Assembly: GCA_025354645.1 (NCBI GenBank)
Contig: JANXML010000331.1
Location: 1 to 48,824 of the forward strand
From: Arcicella sp.
GTDB lineage: Bacteria; Bacteroidota; Bacteroidia; Cytophagales; Spirosomataceae
Length of the DNA stretch: 48,824 nt
Reading direction: 5' to 3'
Below, piece by piece: positions 33,432 to 41,921 of this stretch (positions within the stretch are counted from its first letter, which is position 1; each line of letters opens with the position of its first letter). The position numbers and the translations under genes are program-made. The notes beneath the pieces are model-generated. The model was not told where the DNA came from. It searched no databases and saw only the letters and a list, made by a program, of their open reading frames with translations.

Positions 33432-34151
33432 ATGGAAAAATCACAAAATGACTTGTCAGTAGTGGAAAGTACCGCTAATGTATTACAGTCTTCGGGTAGT
33501 CGCCGAAACTTTTTAAGAAACGCAGGTTTGACTACTGCTGCGGGTGTTGCCATTCTCGCTGTTGGATGTAAGAAAGATGATCCAGTTGTTACACCATCAG
33601 GAACAGTAGATTTAGGTTCAGGCGACGTTGGTATTTTGAATTATGCTTATGCTCTTGAACAATTGGAGGCAGCATTTTATATTCAAGTATTAACGACACC
33701 TTACACGGGCATGTCAGCCGCTGAAACAGCAGTTTTGACTGACATCAGAGATCACGAAATTATTCACAGAGATTTCTTCAAAGCAGCGTTAGGAACAAAT
33801 GCAATTGGTGCTTTGGAACCAAATTTTGCAGCGATTGATTTCACAAGTCGTGACAAAGTTCTTGGGGCAGCAAAACTTTTTGAAGACACAGGTGTAACTG
33901 CTTATAATGGAGCGGGTAAGTTGATTAAAGATGCTAATTATTTGCTTTTGGCTGGTAAAATTGTATCAGTAGAAGGTCGTCATGCAGCAGCAATTGCAGA
34001 TTTATTGAAACCAATGACAGCTTTTTTTGCGGGTGATGATATTATTGATGGAAACGGATTAGATGGTGCAAAAATGCCTTCTGAAATTTTGACAGCCGTT
34101 CAACCTTATATTAAAACTAAGATTAGTGGTGCCAACCTTCCAACATCGTAG
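33432..34151 (+). CDS. Tat-exported ferritin-like lipoprotein (1)
   Basis: A 239-residue protein starting with a twin-arginine signal (SRRNFL, R24-R25) that ends in the lipobox LAVGC (C46). It is therefore folded before export and lipidated. The body is a ferritin-like four-helix domain (about 64-215) with metal-site patterns EQLEAAFY, DHEIIHRDFF and VEGRHAA. Export by Tat suggests that a metal centre is inserted in the cytosol. Its paralogue follows 214 nt downstream. Confidence 0.9.
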   Translation: MEKSQNDLSVVESTANVLQSSGSRRNFLRNAGLTTAAGVAILAVGCKKDDPVVTPSGTVDLGSGDVGILNYAYALEQLEAAFYIQVLTTPYTGMSAAETAVLTDIRDHEIIHRDFFKAALGTNAIGALEPNFAAIDFTSRDKVLGAAKLFEDTGVTAYNGAGKLIKDANYLLLAGKIVSVEGRHAAAIADLLKPMTAFFAGDDIIDGNGLDGAKMPSEILTAVQPYIKTKISGANLPTS

Positions 34152-34365
34152 GAAACTGGTTATTAGAAATTAATTATTTGTTATTGAAATCATAATTTAT
34201 TGTTAATCAATGACTTACTTAAAATTAATTTCTTATAAAAATTAAAAAAGCATTTTAATTATTTAATAACAACGCAAGTTTTATTCATTGTAATACTGAT
34301 AATATCTAAACTTTATCTATGTATTTTGAAAGTGAATATGATTGCAATAATAAAAATAAGAAATC

Positions 34366-35160
34366 ATGAATATCTTCAATATATTATCAGAGATAGAAAA
34401 AGTAGATGGCGAAGTTTTTGAAAGACTTGACCATGTTTCACGCCGAGGAATGTTTAGTTCAATGGGCAAAAAATTATCGGCAGTTGCCGTTCCAACCTTA
34501 GTTGCGGGGATGCTTAATAAAGCGTATGCAACAACTCCAGGAGCATTAGATGTGTTAAATTTCGCTTTAACACTCGAATTCCTTGAAGATGAATTTTATA
34601 AAAAAGCACTTTCAACTGCGGGCTTAATTCCAGATACTGATAAGCCAATTTTCGCTCAAATCAGCAAGCACGAAACACAACACGTTGCGTTTTTAGTGGG
34701 TGCATTAGGGGCAAAAGCAATTGCAAAACCAGTATTCGATTTCACGGCAAAAGGTACATTTGCTGATGTTTTCAGTAATTATAAGACCTTCGCAATTGTT
34801 TCTCACGCTTTGGAAGATACTGGCGTTCGTGCCTACAAAGGACAAGCAGGTAATCTGATGGCAGCAGAAGACAAACCATTGCTTCAATATGCTTTACAGA
34901 TTCACTCAGTTGAAGCTCGTCACGCCTCAGTTGTTCGTCGTTTGTTGAATTCAAGAGGTTTTGTTCCAGGAGCAAAAGGGTGGATTACCTTAGCCCAAGG
35001 AAATCCAACAGCAGTTTATGCAGGAGATGATGTTTTGACGCAAGGTGGTGTGAACTTGACAGGATTGGCTGGAAAATCAAACGAAGCCATCAGTGAGGCT
35101 TTCGATGAGCCTTTGACAAAAGATGCAGTTTTGGCAATTGCTAAACCATTTATTGTGTAA
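34366..35160 (+). CDS. Tat-exported ferritin-like protein (2)
   Basis: The 264-residue paralogue of the preceding gene has twin arginines R26-R27 (SRRGMF), a hydrophobic stretch and a cleavable KAYA site (A55), so it is a soluble periplasmic form. The ferritin-like helices carry LEFLEDEFYKKAL, KHETQHVAFLVGALG and VEARHASVVRRLL. The pair of one anchored and one soluble Tat ferritin-like protein is recurrent in Bacteroidota; catalysis is unproven, with iron or peroxide handling likely. Confidence 0.9.
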   Translation: MNIFNILSEIEKVDGEVFERLDHVSRRGMFSSMGKKLSAVAVPTLVAGMLNKAYATTPGALDVLNFALTLEFLEDEFYKKALSTAGLIPDTDKPIFAQISKHETQHVAFLVGALGAKAIAKPVFDFTAKGTFADVFSNYKTFAIVSHALEDTGVRAYKGQAGNLMAAEDKPLLQYALQIHSVEARHASVVRRLLNSRGFVPGAKGWITLAQGNPTAVYAGDDVLTQGGVNLTGLAGKSNEAISEAFDEPLTKDAVLAIAKPFIV

Positions 35161-35178
35161 TTAATAGTAATATTTTTT

Positions 35179-35195
35179 ATAGTTATGTAGGTGTT
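35179..35195 (+). repeat. 3'-UTR element, loose copy 3
   Basis: ATAGTTATGTAGGTGTT matches the ATAGT...TAGGTGTT frame of the 17-mer at 16951 and 37316 and again overlaps the start of a terminator. Confidence 0.4.
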
Positions 35196-35232
35196 ACAGA
35201 GATTATTATAAATCTTTGTAACACTTTTTTTT
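35191..35232 (+). terminator. Terminator after the ferritin-like pair
   Basis: Fourteen-base arms gtgttacagagatt/aatctttgtaacac with one G:T are followed by eight T. Confidence 0.9.
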
Positions 35233-35360
35233 GTGTTTCTCGCAAAGGTGAAAAGGCGATAAGTTCTAATTGTTGCTATTAAAAGATAATTTTTATTACA
35301 GAACTTTTGTGTCTTTACAATTTTGCACGAAAACATTTAATTAACCTAAAAATCAATACG

Positions 35361-36197
35361 ATGAAAACCCTTCTTTTTCCAACTGATTTTAGTGAAAATG
35401 CTATTCATGCTTCTGAATATGCAGGATTATTGGCTCAAAAATTTGATGCTAATGTGATTTTACTTAATATTTATTCTGTTCCAATCATGACAGAATATCA
35501 AGTTCCCTACAACATCAGCGATTTCACGGTGGAAATGAAAGAAATTTCAGAAAAAAACTTGCAAGTATTTACTGATAAATTTATCGAAACAACCAATTTA
35601 CCAAAGGAGAGGATTTCTCAAAAAATAGCGTATGGTTTTGTGGCGGATGTAATTACTGAAACTGCCAAAAACATGAATGTCGATATGATTGTGATGGGAA
35701 CAAAAGGAGCTTCAAATGCTTTGGAAAGATGGATTGGCACAACCGCTCAAACGGTGATGAAAAAAACGGAATGCCCCTTGTGGGTTATTCCGCAAGATGC
35801 TACCATTAATTACCCACAAAAATTTCTGTACGCCGCTGATTTGCAAGAAGATGAAATTATGGCAACGCAAAAAGTGATGGAATTTGCAACACCTTTGCAG
35901 GCAATATGCAAAGTGATTCACATTGATGATTATTTTGAAGTGAATGCAAATCAAGAAGTCAAAGAAAAGATTAATGAATTGAAAGAGGAGTTCAAAGATG
36001 ATGATAATGTTTTTGTAAGAAATATTCGGCGTGATGATATCATTGAAGGATTAGAGGCTTACATAAACTCTTATAAACCAGATGTTTTGGCGTTGGCTGT
36101 GTATGAAAAATCAATATTTAGTAAAATTTTTGAAGAAAGCGTAACGAACCATTTTGTGTATGAATCAAATCTGCCTTTGTTGATTTTTAGGAAATAA
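35361..36197 (+). CDS. Universal stress protein with two UspA domains
   Basis: A 278-residue tandem Usp protein. Domain 1 (1-145) has LLFPTDFSENA and the ATP-loop-like VMGTKGASNALERWIGTTAQTVMKKTECPLWVIP. Domain 2 (about 150-278) is more divergent and ends LPLLIFRK. The ATG at 35361 is chosen over an in-frame ATG at 35307 because it begins directly with the first beta-strand. Usp proteins bind ATP and protect cells under starvation and oxidative stress. The -7-like TTTTGTG near 35308 may be its promoter. Confidence 0.92.
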   Translation: MKTLLFPTDFSENAIHASEYAGLLAQKFDANVILLNIYSVPIMTEYQVPYNISDFTVEMKEISEKNLQVFTDKFIETTNLPKERISQKIAYGFVADVITETAKNMNVDMIVMGTKGASNALERWIGTTAQTVMKKTECPLWVIPQDATINYPQKFLYAADLQEDEIMATQKVMEFATPLQAICKVIHIDDYFEVNANQEVKEKINELKEEFKDDDNVFVRNIRRDDIIEGLEAYINSYKPDVLALAVYEKSIFSKIFEESVTNHFVYESNLPLLIFRK

Positions 36198-36267
36198 GTA
36201 TTAATCGCAACGTCGCTAAATTGTAAAGAAAATATATCTTTTCGTCTTTGCGGTTATTTAACCCAAA

Positions 36268-36335
36268 GTGGAAATAATGTAATATATTTTCAATATTGTG
36301 TAATAAATACTATCTCCATTTTGAAGACCTTTGTA
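36268..36335 (+). promoter_or_regulatory. Shared stress promoter, copy D
   Basis: GTGGAAATAATGTAAT at 36268-36283, second half-site GTGTAAT at 36298-36304 (21-bp step), GACCTTTGTA with TTTG at 36330 (32-bp step), 26 nt before the CsbD-like ATG. Confidence 0.9.
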
Positions 36336-36359
36336 GTATAATTATAGAACGAAAAAGCC

Positions 36360-36554
36360 ATGAAAAATTCAACGGTAACAACCTTAGATTGGGAAGTAGT
36401 TAAAGAAAAATTACTGCAACAATTCAGTACTTTAACCGAAGAGGATTTAATGACAGAAAGCGGAAAGGAAGATGAGGTATTTGACAAACTCGAAGCAAAA
36501 TTAGGAATGCCAAAAGAGGAAATCTATGATATGGTTGGTAAATTTGAAAAATAA
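36360..36554 (+). CDS. CsbD-like general stress protein
   Basis: A 64-residue hydrophilic helical protein. DWEVVKEKLLQQFSTLTEEDLM, then GKEDEVFDKLEAKLGMPKEEI and a final F follow the CsbD pattern (WxxxKGKxKxKWGxLTDDDL...GKxDxLxGKLQxxYGxxKEEA). CsbD is a sigma-B-controlled protein in Bacillus with no known reaction. The strongest type of shared stress promoter lies directly upstream, in accord with that role. Confidence 0.85.
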   Translation: MKNSTVTTLDWEVVKEKLLQQFSTLTEEDLMTESGKEDEVFDKLEAKLGMPKEEIYDMVGKFEK

Positions 36555-36658
36555 TACAAAGATTTTATATTCATCTAATACCTCAAAACAGACTGTCTCC
36601 ATGGGTAGTCTAAATTTCACTTAATTACTGAGTACAACAATTATTAAACACATCAACA

Positions 36659-37288
36659 ATGAAAAAGTTAATTTTAATGACGGCAGCAATTGCTGTCATG
36701 GCAGGCAAAAGCTATGCCCAACAAACCCGTGATGCCTTCAGTTTTGGCATAAAAATTGGATCAAATTATTCAAATGTTTATGATTCGCAGGGTGAGAAGT
36801 TTACAGCTGATGGAAAGTATGGATTGGCAGCAGGGGCATTTTTGTCATTACCATTAGGAAAGTTTATTGGAATTCAGCCCGAAGTAATTTATTCAGAAAA
36901 AGGTTTCAAAGGCTCAGGGTCGTTTTTAGGAAGTAATTATAGTGCAACTCGTACAACTACTTTTATTGATGTTCCAATTTTGCTTGCTATTAAGCCAATA
37001 AATTTTTTAACTATTTTAGCAGGACCTCAATATTCATTTCTGATTAAGCAGGACAATAATTTCACCAGTTCATTAGCAACAATTGACCAGCAGAAAATTT
37101 TTGATAATGATAATGTTAGAAAAAACGTATTAGGATTAACGGGTGGTGTAGATATTAATTTGAGCAATTTTGTGATAGGAGCAAGAGCAGGATGGGATGT
37201 TCAAAACAATAACGGAGATGGTACTTCAACCACGCCACGTTATAAAAATGCTTGGTATCAAGCAACAATCGGTTATAGATTTTTATAA
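36659..37288 (+). CDS. Outer-membrane beta-barrel protein (PorT/OMP_b-brl_2)
   Basis: The 209-residue protein has a signal peptide (KSYA-QQT) and an eight-stranded barrel of the porin/PorT type: FSFGIKIGSNYSNVYDS, GAFLSLPLGKFIGIQPEVIYSEKGF, FIDVPILLAIKPINFLTILAGPQYSFL and a C-terminal strand ending YRFL with aromatic last residues. Role probably structural or as a receptor. It follows the CsbD-like gene by 104 nt. Its 3' UTR carries the 17-mer shared with the candidate small RNA at 16844. Confidence 0.9.
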   Translation: MKKLILMTAAIAVMAGKSYAQQTRDAFSFGIKIGSNYSNVYDSQGEKFTADGKYGLAAGAFLSLPLGKFIGIQPEVIYSEKGFKGSGSFLGSNYSATRTTTFIDVPILLAIKPINFLTILAGPQYSFLIKQDNNFTSSLATIDQQKIFDNDNVRKNVLGLTGGVDINLSNFVIGARAGWDVQNNNGDGTSTTPRYKNAWYQATIGYRFL

Positions 37289-37315
37289 TTCCAAATTATG
37301 GAATAACAATATTTT

Positions 37316-37332
37316 AATAGTGGTTAGGTGTT
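37316..37332 (+). repeat. 17-nt 3'-UTR element, copy 2
   Basis: AATAGTGGTTAGGTGTT is identical to 16951-16967 and lies 4 nt upstream of the terminator stem. Confidence 0.65.
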
Positions 37333-37336
37333 GATA

Positions 37337-37372
37337 AAAATCCGCCGTTTATAATGGCGGATTTTCTTTTTC
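37337..37372 (+). terminator. Terminator after the beta-barrel gene
   Basis: A perfect 10-bp stem, aaaatccgcc/ggcggatttt, is followed by ctttttc. Confidence 0.92.
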
Positions 37373-37487
37373 TAATTTTTATTATTAATAACGATTACAG
37401 GTTGGGTTACATAATTTTAATCCATTTGAAGTGGCATAGTTTTTTTAAGAGCCTTATTCTAAACAGTATTTAAAATTAAACAAAATC

Positions 37488-37643
37488 ATGGGAAATTTAC
37501 TTTACATTATCGCAGTTATCCTGATCATATTCTGGGCAATCGGTTTCATCGGTTACAGTGCAGGAGGAATCATTCATGTTCTCTTAGTGATAGCTTTAAT
37601 TGCTGTTATATTAAGAATAATTCAAGGACGAAGACCTTTATAA
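37488..37643 (+). CDS. Lmo0937-family small membrane protein
   Basis: A 51-residue hydrophobic protein: MGNLLYIIAVILIIFWAIGF, a glycine hinge (YSAGGIIHVL) and a second helix ending in basic RIIQGRRPL. This is the Lmo0937/DUF5670 pattern, common next to stress genes in Bacteroidota and Firmicutes. The ATG is preceded by an A-rich tract. A terminator follows directly, so it is a genuine small gene. Confidence 0.85.
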   Translation: MGNLLYIIAVILIIFWAIGFIGYSAGGIIHVLLVIALIAVILRIIQGRRPL

Positions 37644-37665
37644 TCAAAGGTTCGGTTTCATCAAT

Positions 37666-37702
37666 AAAAGCATTGTCTAAATAATTAGGCAATGCTTTTT
37701 TG
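37666..37702 (+). terminator. Terminator after the Lmo0937-like gene
   Basis: Perfect 10-bp arms aaaagcattg/caatgctttt are followed by tt. Confidence 0.85.
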
Positions 37703-37767
37703 CTTTCAAACCTATTAAATCGTTAAATTTACCAATCTCATAAATTAATAATAAATTGGTTACTAAA

Positions 37768-38316
37768 ATGGATAAGGATATAAAAAAAATGATGCAATCA
37801 GAAGCTGAACAGGTGAAAAAATTGCAGTCAATTGTTGAAACGGCAATTAGTGAAGAGAAATTGATTGTTGAAAATTTGTTAAATCCCCCCAAAGATTTGT
37901 TGACTCGTGGACAGAAAATTTCGGATAAAGTAGCTCGTTTTGGAGGAAGTTGGGCTTTCATTATCTCATTCTTTATCGTGCTGATTGTATGGATTATTTA
38001 CAACACCAATGCGGCAAAACAAAACGAATTCGATCCTTATCCATTCATCTTAATGAACTTAATACTCTCTTGTATTGCAGCATTGCAGGCTCCCATAATT
38101 ATGATGAGTCAAAACCGACAAGAAGAAAAGGATAGACAAAGAAGTGAAAATGATTATCTTATTAATTTAAAAGCAGAATTAGAATTGAGGAACTTACACC
38201 AAAAAATTGACCTACTTCAAGAAGAGCAAATTAAAACCCTGTTTGAAAGCCAAGCTAAGCAATTGGAGATTTTGAAATTAATTCAGCAAAAATTGGAAAA
38301 AAACTTTTATAAATAA
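37768..38316 (+). CDS. DUF1003 membrane protein
   Basis: A 182-residue protein with an N-terminal coiled-coil-like helix, two membrane segments (about 65-85 and 98-118) and a long charged C-terminal coiled coil. The DUF1003 hallmark FDPYPFILMNLILSCIAALQAPIIMMSQNRQEEKDR is complete. The family occurs with stress proteins; its function is unknown. The ATG at 37768 is preferred over a TTG twelve bases upstream. A shorter relative is encoded at 46988-47296. Confidence 0.9.
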   Translation: MDKDIKKMMQSEAEQVKKLQSIVETAISEEKLIVENLLNPPKDLLTRGQKISDKVARFGGSWAFIISFFIVLIVWIIYNTNAAKQNEFDPYPFILMNLILSCIAALQAPIIMMSQNRQEEKDRQRSENDYLINLKAELELRNLHQKIDLLQEEQIKTLFESQAKQLEILKLIQQKLEKNFYK

Positions 38317-38379
38317 TAATTGCTAACTTTGATATTCATGTACTTGGACATTCATTGAAAAGAAATAAAACCAATAAAA

Positions 38380-38417
38380 ATAGGATATAGCAACTTTTAG
38401 AAACTACCATATCCTAT
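38380..38417 (-). terminator. Terminator of the DJ-1/sugar dehydrogenase operon
   Basis: Perfect 9-bp arms ataggatat/atatcctat are followed on the minus strand by a T-rich tract. Confidence 0.65.
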
Positions 38418-38448
38418 CGAAAAAAAATAACTTTGATAATTATGTAAC

Positions 38449-39762
38449 TTACTTCGCATCGGCACTAACCCGCCAAATTGTATTACATACATCATCTGTG
38501 ACTAATAATGAACCATCAGGCATTTCAGTTACGCCGACGGGTCTGCCATGCACTTTTTTATCAGCCGTGATGATAAAACCTGTCAAGAAATCTTCGGGCT
38601 TACCTGCGGGTTTCCCATCCTCAAAAGGAACAAAAACCACTCGATAGCCCGATAAAAGCGTTCGATTCCATGAACCATGTTGGGCGATAAATACACCATT
38701 TTGGTATTTTTTAGGAAATGATTTTTTCGTACAAAAAGCCAATCCTAATGATGCCGTATGTGGTCCAAGTGAAACATCTGGAACAATGGCTTTTGCCACT
38801 AAATCAGGTCTTTTTTCTGGTACTCTTGGGTCAATGTGTTGTCCATAATAGGAGTAGGGCCAGCCATAAAAACCGCCCTCTTTAACACTGGTGAGGTAAT
38901 CAGGCACTAAATCATCCCCTAACTCATCTCTTTCGTTCACGGCTGTCCAGAGAGTTTTTGTGCCAGGGGCAAATCCCATTCCAACGGGATTTCTTAAACC
39001 GTAAGCAAAAATTCGTTTTCCCGAACCATCTAAATTCATTTCAATAATTTGAGCTCTGCCGTTTTCTTCTTCAATCCCATCTTCGCCAATATTTGTCTTT
39101 GAACCAACCGCCACGTATAACTTTGTGTTGTCTGGACTGACGATAATATTACGAGTCCAATGGCGAGGAAATTTACCCGAAACTAATTCAGCAATTCTCT
39201 CACCTTCACCCGTCATGGCGGTTTGCCCAGGCGTGTATTTAAAACGTAATACTGCGTCTGTGTTTGCTACATACAGATAATCCCCCACCACAACCATTCC
39301 AAAAGGTTGATTTAATTTATTGTCACGGGTCATAAAAACCGTACGCATATCAGGAATTCCGTCTTTGTTCGTGTCCCTTAACAAAGCAATTCGGTCGATG
39401 CTATGACTCAAATTATTAGCCCTCGAAGCTCCAACAATGGGTCCACCAATTTTTTCATATAATTTATGATTTGAATTGGTTTCTGCCACTAAAACATCAC
39501 CATTTGGCGTTACGTACATCCAACGTGGATTTTCAAAACCTTTGGCATATTTTGTAACGGTAAATCCTGCGGGAGCAGTTGGTTTTTCACCGTCTTTCCA
39601 ACCCACTGCATTACTAAAATTCATTTTAGACTTTGTGGCAAATGGAGGAGGGAGAGTATCAGTTTTTGCACTTTTACTTTGCGAAAACCCAACGTAAGTC
39701 ATTAACAATAAACAAGTTAACGGGAATACTTTATGGTTAGCGGGATTTATATCGATATACAT
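38449..39762 (-). CDS. PQQ-type sugar dehydrogenase (sorbosone dehydrogenase-like)
   Basis: A 437-residue exported beta-propeller oxidoreductase. After an N-terminal signal segment it shows FTVTKYAKGFENPRWMYVTPNGDVLVAETNSN, RDTNKDGIPDMRTVFM, FAYGLRNPVGMGFAPGTKTLWTAVNERDELGDDLVPDYL (the RNP.G and NERDxLGDD motifs of the soluble glucose/L-sorbosone dehydrogenase group) and IAQHGSWNRT. It oxidises sugars in the periplasm using PQQ. It starts 12 nt after the DJ-1/PfpI gene, so it is cotranscribed from promoter H. Confidence 0.9.
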   Translation of the reverse strand: MYIDINPANHKVFPLTCLLLMTYVGFSQSKSAKTDTLPPPFATKSKMNFSNAVGWKDGEKPTAPAGFTVTKYAKGFENPRWMYVTPNGDVLVAETNSNHKLYEKIGGPIVGASRANNLSHSIDRIALLRDTNKDGIPDMRTVFMTRDNKLNQPFGMVVVGDYLYVANTDAVLRFKYTPGQTAMTGEGERIAELVSGKFPRHWTRNIIVSPDNTKLYVAVGSKTNIGEDGIEEENGRAQIIEMNLDGSGKRIFAYGLRNPVGMGFAPGTKTLWTAVNERDELGDDLVPDYLTSVKEGGFYGWPYSYYGQHIDPRVPEKRPDLVAKAIVPDVSLGPHTASLGLAFCTKKSFPKKYQNGVFIAQHGSWNRTLLSGYRVVFVPFEDGKPAGKPEDFLTGFIITADKKVHGRPVGVTEMPDGSLLVTDDVCNTIWRVSADAK

Positions 39763-39774
39763 ATTTTTAAATTT

Positions 39775-40455
39775 TTAGTGTTTCAAAAGTTTAATTAATT
39801 CTTGTGCAACCTCCTCTGACGAAGCAGGATTTTGACCCGTTATCAACAGCCCGTCTTTCACAACGTATGAAACAAAATCATCACTTTTTGAATATAAACT
39901 CCCTTTATTTTTTAATTCATCTTCCAATAAAAAAGGAACGACATCAGTCAATTTAACGCCTTCTTCCTCCGTATTGGTAAAGCCTGTAACTTTCTTTCCT
40001 TTCACCAAAGGTTCTCCGTTTTCATCCATCACGTTCAATAATGCTGAGGGTGCATGGCAAACAGCGGCAACTGGTTTTTTACTTTTCCAGAAGTCTTCAA
40101 TTAATTTTATTGAATCTTTATCGGTCGTTAAATCCCAAAGTGGTCCGTGTCCGCCTGGGTAGAAAATAGCATCAAAATTATCGGCTGAAACTTCAGTTAT
40201 TTTTTTAGTATGAGCCAACAAAGTTTGCAAATCACCATCTGCTTTGAAACGTATGGTGGCAGGAGTTTGGCTTGAAGGCTCGTCACTTTTAGGGTCAATT
40301 GGAGGTTGTCCACCCTTGGGGGATGCCAATACAATTGATGCACCTGCTTCTCGAAAAACATAATACGGAGCGGCAAATTCTTCTATCCAGAAGCCAGTTT
40401 TTTTGCCAGTGTTTCCGAGTTCACTGTGTGAAGTGAGAACAATTAATATCTTCAT
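39775..40455 (-). CDS. DJ-1/PfpI family protein (type 1 glutamine amidotransferase-like)
   Basis: A 226-residue Hsp31/DJ-1 superfamily protein. The nucleophile elbow AAVCHAPSALL gives C133 and H134, and E25/E26 in FWIEEFAAPY fits the conserved Glu; YPGGHGPLWDL and ITGQNPASS are typical of the YhbO/Hsp31-like glyoxalase group. Such proteins repair or detoxify glyoxal damage or act as chaperones. The start is the ATG at 40455; the TTG at 40467 is unlikely. Stress promoter H is 36 nt upstream. Confidence 0.92.
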   Translation of the reverse strand: MKILIVLTSHSELGNTGKKTGFWIEEFAAPYYVFREAGASIVLASPKGGQPPIDPKSDEPSSQTPATIRFKADGDLQTLLAHTKKITEVSADNFDAIFYPGGHGPLWDLTTDKDSIKLIEDFWKSKKPVAAVCHAPSALLNVMDENGEPLVKGKKVTGFTNTEEEGVKLTDVVPFLLEDELKNKGSLYSKSDDFVSYVVKDGLLITGQNPASSEEVAQELIKLLKH

Positions 40456-40490
40456 GTTAGTTATCAATAAGGGTTTAAATTACATAAACA

Positions 40491-40555
40491 CAAATTTCTG
40501 ATTTATATAAAAAATACCATTACATAATTTTGCAAAAGAATTACATGATTCACAC
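40491..40555 (-). promoter_or_regulatory. Shared stress promoter, copy H
   Basis: On the minus strand: GTGTGAATCATGTAAT (40555-40540), second half-site ATGTAAT (40525-40519, 21-bp step), TTTG at 40494 (31-bp step). It drives the DJ-1/sugar dehydrogenase operon. Confidence 0.88.
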
Positions 40556-40620
40556 TAATTTTATTATAAATGATGAATAATTAATCTGTAAGGTGTTAAT
40601 CCGCAGTTAGCTAAGTCTTT

Positions 40621-40702
40621 TCACTTCCCGAAAGTTCTTTCTACTTTCGGGAAGTGAATTTTGATTAAACTTCCCGAAAGTAGAAAAAACTTTCGGGAAG
40701 TT
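40621..40702. repeat. Pair of near-identical hairpins in inverted orientation
   Basis: Hairpin 1 has 15-bp arms (40621-40635, 40643-40657), loop tctttct. Hairpin 2 has 14-bp arms (40668-40681, 40689-40702), loop agaaaaa. Since the loops are nearly complementary, the whole of hairpin 2 equals the reverse complement of hairpin 1 with one mismatch over 33 bp. It resembles a REP doublet (BIME). Confidence 0.85.
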
Positions 40703-40921
40703 CACCAGTCAGTAGTTTTTGAACATAAAAATGAAATCTAATTACTTAACAGTGTATTAATTATTTGTTAATTATTCATTTTAATTAAATAATTTTTTTA
40801 TACCAATTTCATATTATCGGCACTTATTAGTTCAAAACGGAAGTATTCGGATAATCGAATACTTCCTTAAACTAAGTATTTAAACTTTAAATTTGGTATA
40901 AGATGCAAGGTCAAACCATAA

Positions 40922-40957
40922 AAAAAATAGTCAACGAGAATCCGCTGACTATTTTTT
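40922..40957. terminator. Bidirectional terminator after the OmpA gene
   Basis: Perfect 12-bp arms aaaaaatagtca/tgactatttttt lie between the OmpA stop and the hairpin region. Confidence 0.85.
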
Positions 40958-40994
40958 ATATTTATTCATAATAATACAATATGCTTTGCCCCGC

Positions 40995-41891
40995 TTACTT
41001 TTTATCAGGGTTTAATAAATCATAAAACTGATCAAGTTTTGGCATTAAAATAATCCGAGTACGACGATTGGTTGTGCGTCCTTCTGCAGTGCTGTTGCTG
41101 GTCAAAGCATTAAATTCACCTCGACCCGCCGCAATCAATTTATTGGGGTCGATATTGAAAGTTTGTTGCATCACTCTCACAACCGATGTGGCACGTTTTA
41201 CGCTTAAATCCCAATTGTCCGTAATACATTCAGTATTGATTGCTACGTTGTCTGTGTATCCTTCCACCATTACTTCCAACTCAGGTCTTGATTTTACAAT
41301 TTGTGCAATTTTCTCTAAAATAGTATTTGCCTTAGATGATATTTTTGCACTTCCAGTAGTGAAAAGCATTTTGTCTGAAAGGTTCACCATCACCACTGTT
41401 TTATCAACCTTCACTTCTATATCTTGGTCTTCAATTCCGTTCGCTAAAACCTTAGTAAGATTCAAGGCTAAGGCTAAATTTAAAGAATCAGTTTTTGTTC
41501 GTGCGGCTCTCAAGAGGTTTATATATTTATCTTTTTGCTCTAATTGCGATAACGTTTTGTTAATATTTTCATTGGCTTCTTTTGATAAAACCGTTAAATT
41601 ACCAACTGCATCTAATTGTTTGTCACGGTTTTTTCTTAAATCGACAATTTGGTCATTTAGATTGGTAATTTGTGCATCACGTTGCGTTTTCAAACTTTCA
41701 TTCTCTTGGTTTGTTCTTGCCATAGCCGCCAAACGGTCTTTATAGTCTTGAACACTATCTCCACATTTCACTAAATCGGTTTGAGCTTTGTCGTATCTTG
41801 ATTGTAAATCAATAAATTTCTTTTTGGCTACGCACGAGGAAAGCAAAACCGCTACCATAAAAAAGAATAAAATTTTAAAAGGATTTGTCAT
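40995..41891 (-). CDS. OmpA-family peptidoglycan-binding lipoprotein
   Basis: A 298-residue lipoprotein (lipobox LLSSC, C20). A long coiled coil (about 22-150) is followed by an OmpA C-terminal domain (about 165-285) with MLFTTGSAKISSKANTILEKIA, VMVEGYTDNVAIN, DNWDLSVKRATSVVRVMQ and AAGRGEFNAL. It ties the outer membrane to peptidoglycan. The start must be the ATG at 41891: an in-frame ATG at 41924 lies upstream of the likely transcript start set by promoter I (TTTG at 41925). Confidence 0.93.
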   Translation of the reverse strand: MTNPFKILFFFMVAVLLSSCVAKKKFIDLQSRYDKAQTDLVKCGDSVQDYKDRLAAMARTNQENESLKTQRDAQITNLNDQIVDLRKNRDKQLDAVGNLTVLSKEANENINKTLSQLEQKDKYINLLRAARTKTDSLNLALALNLTKVLANGIEDQDIEVKVDKTVVMVNLSDKMLFTTGSAKISSKANTILEKIAQIVKSRPELEVMVEGYTDNVAINTECITDNWDLSVKRATSVVRVMQQTFNIDPNKLIAAGRGEFNALTSNSTAEGRTTNRRTRIILMPKLDQFYDLLNPDKK

Positions 41892-41921
41892 AATTATATA
41901 TTTATTAAATTTTTTAACATA

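Larger units (their letters stand above)
40456..40994. other. 539-bp intergenic region with promoter and hairpins
   Basis: It contains stress promoter H (40491-40555), two mirror-image hairpins (40621-40702), a smaller perfect 11-bp hairpin (40839-40866, ggaagtattcg) and a bidirectional terminator (40922-40957). A decayed ttataccaattt/aaatttggtataa pair flanks the smaller hairpin. No gene is visible. Confidence 0.6.

Noticed and set aside
34288-34294. TTGTAAT before the second ferritin-like gene as a second half-site
   Set aside because: The position 21 bp upstream reads TAACAAC, without GTGTGAAT, and TTTG is not at the expected distance.
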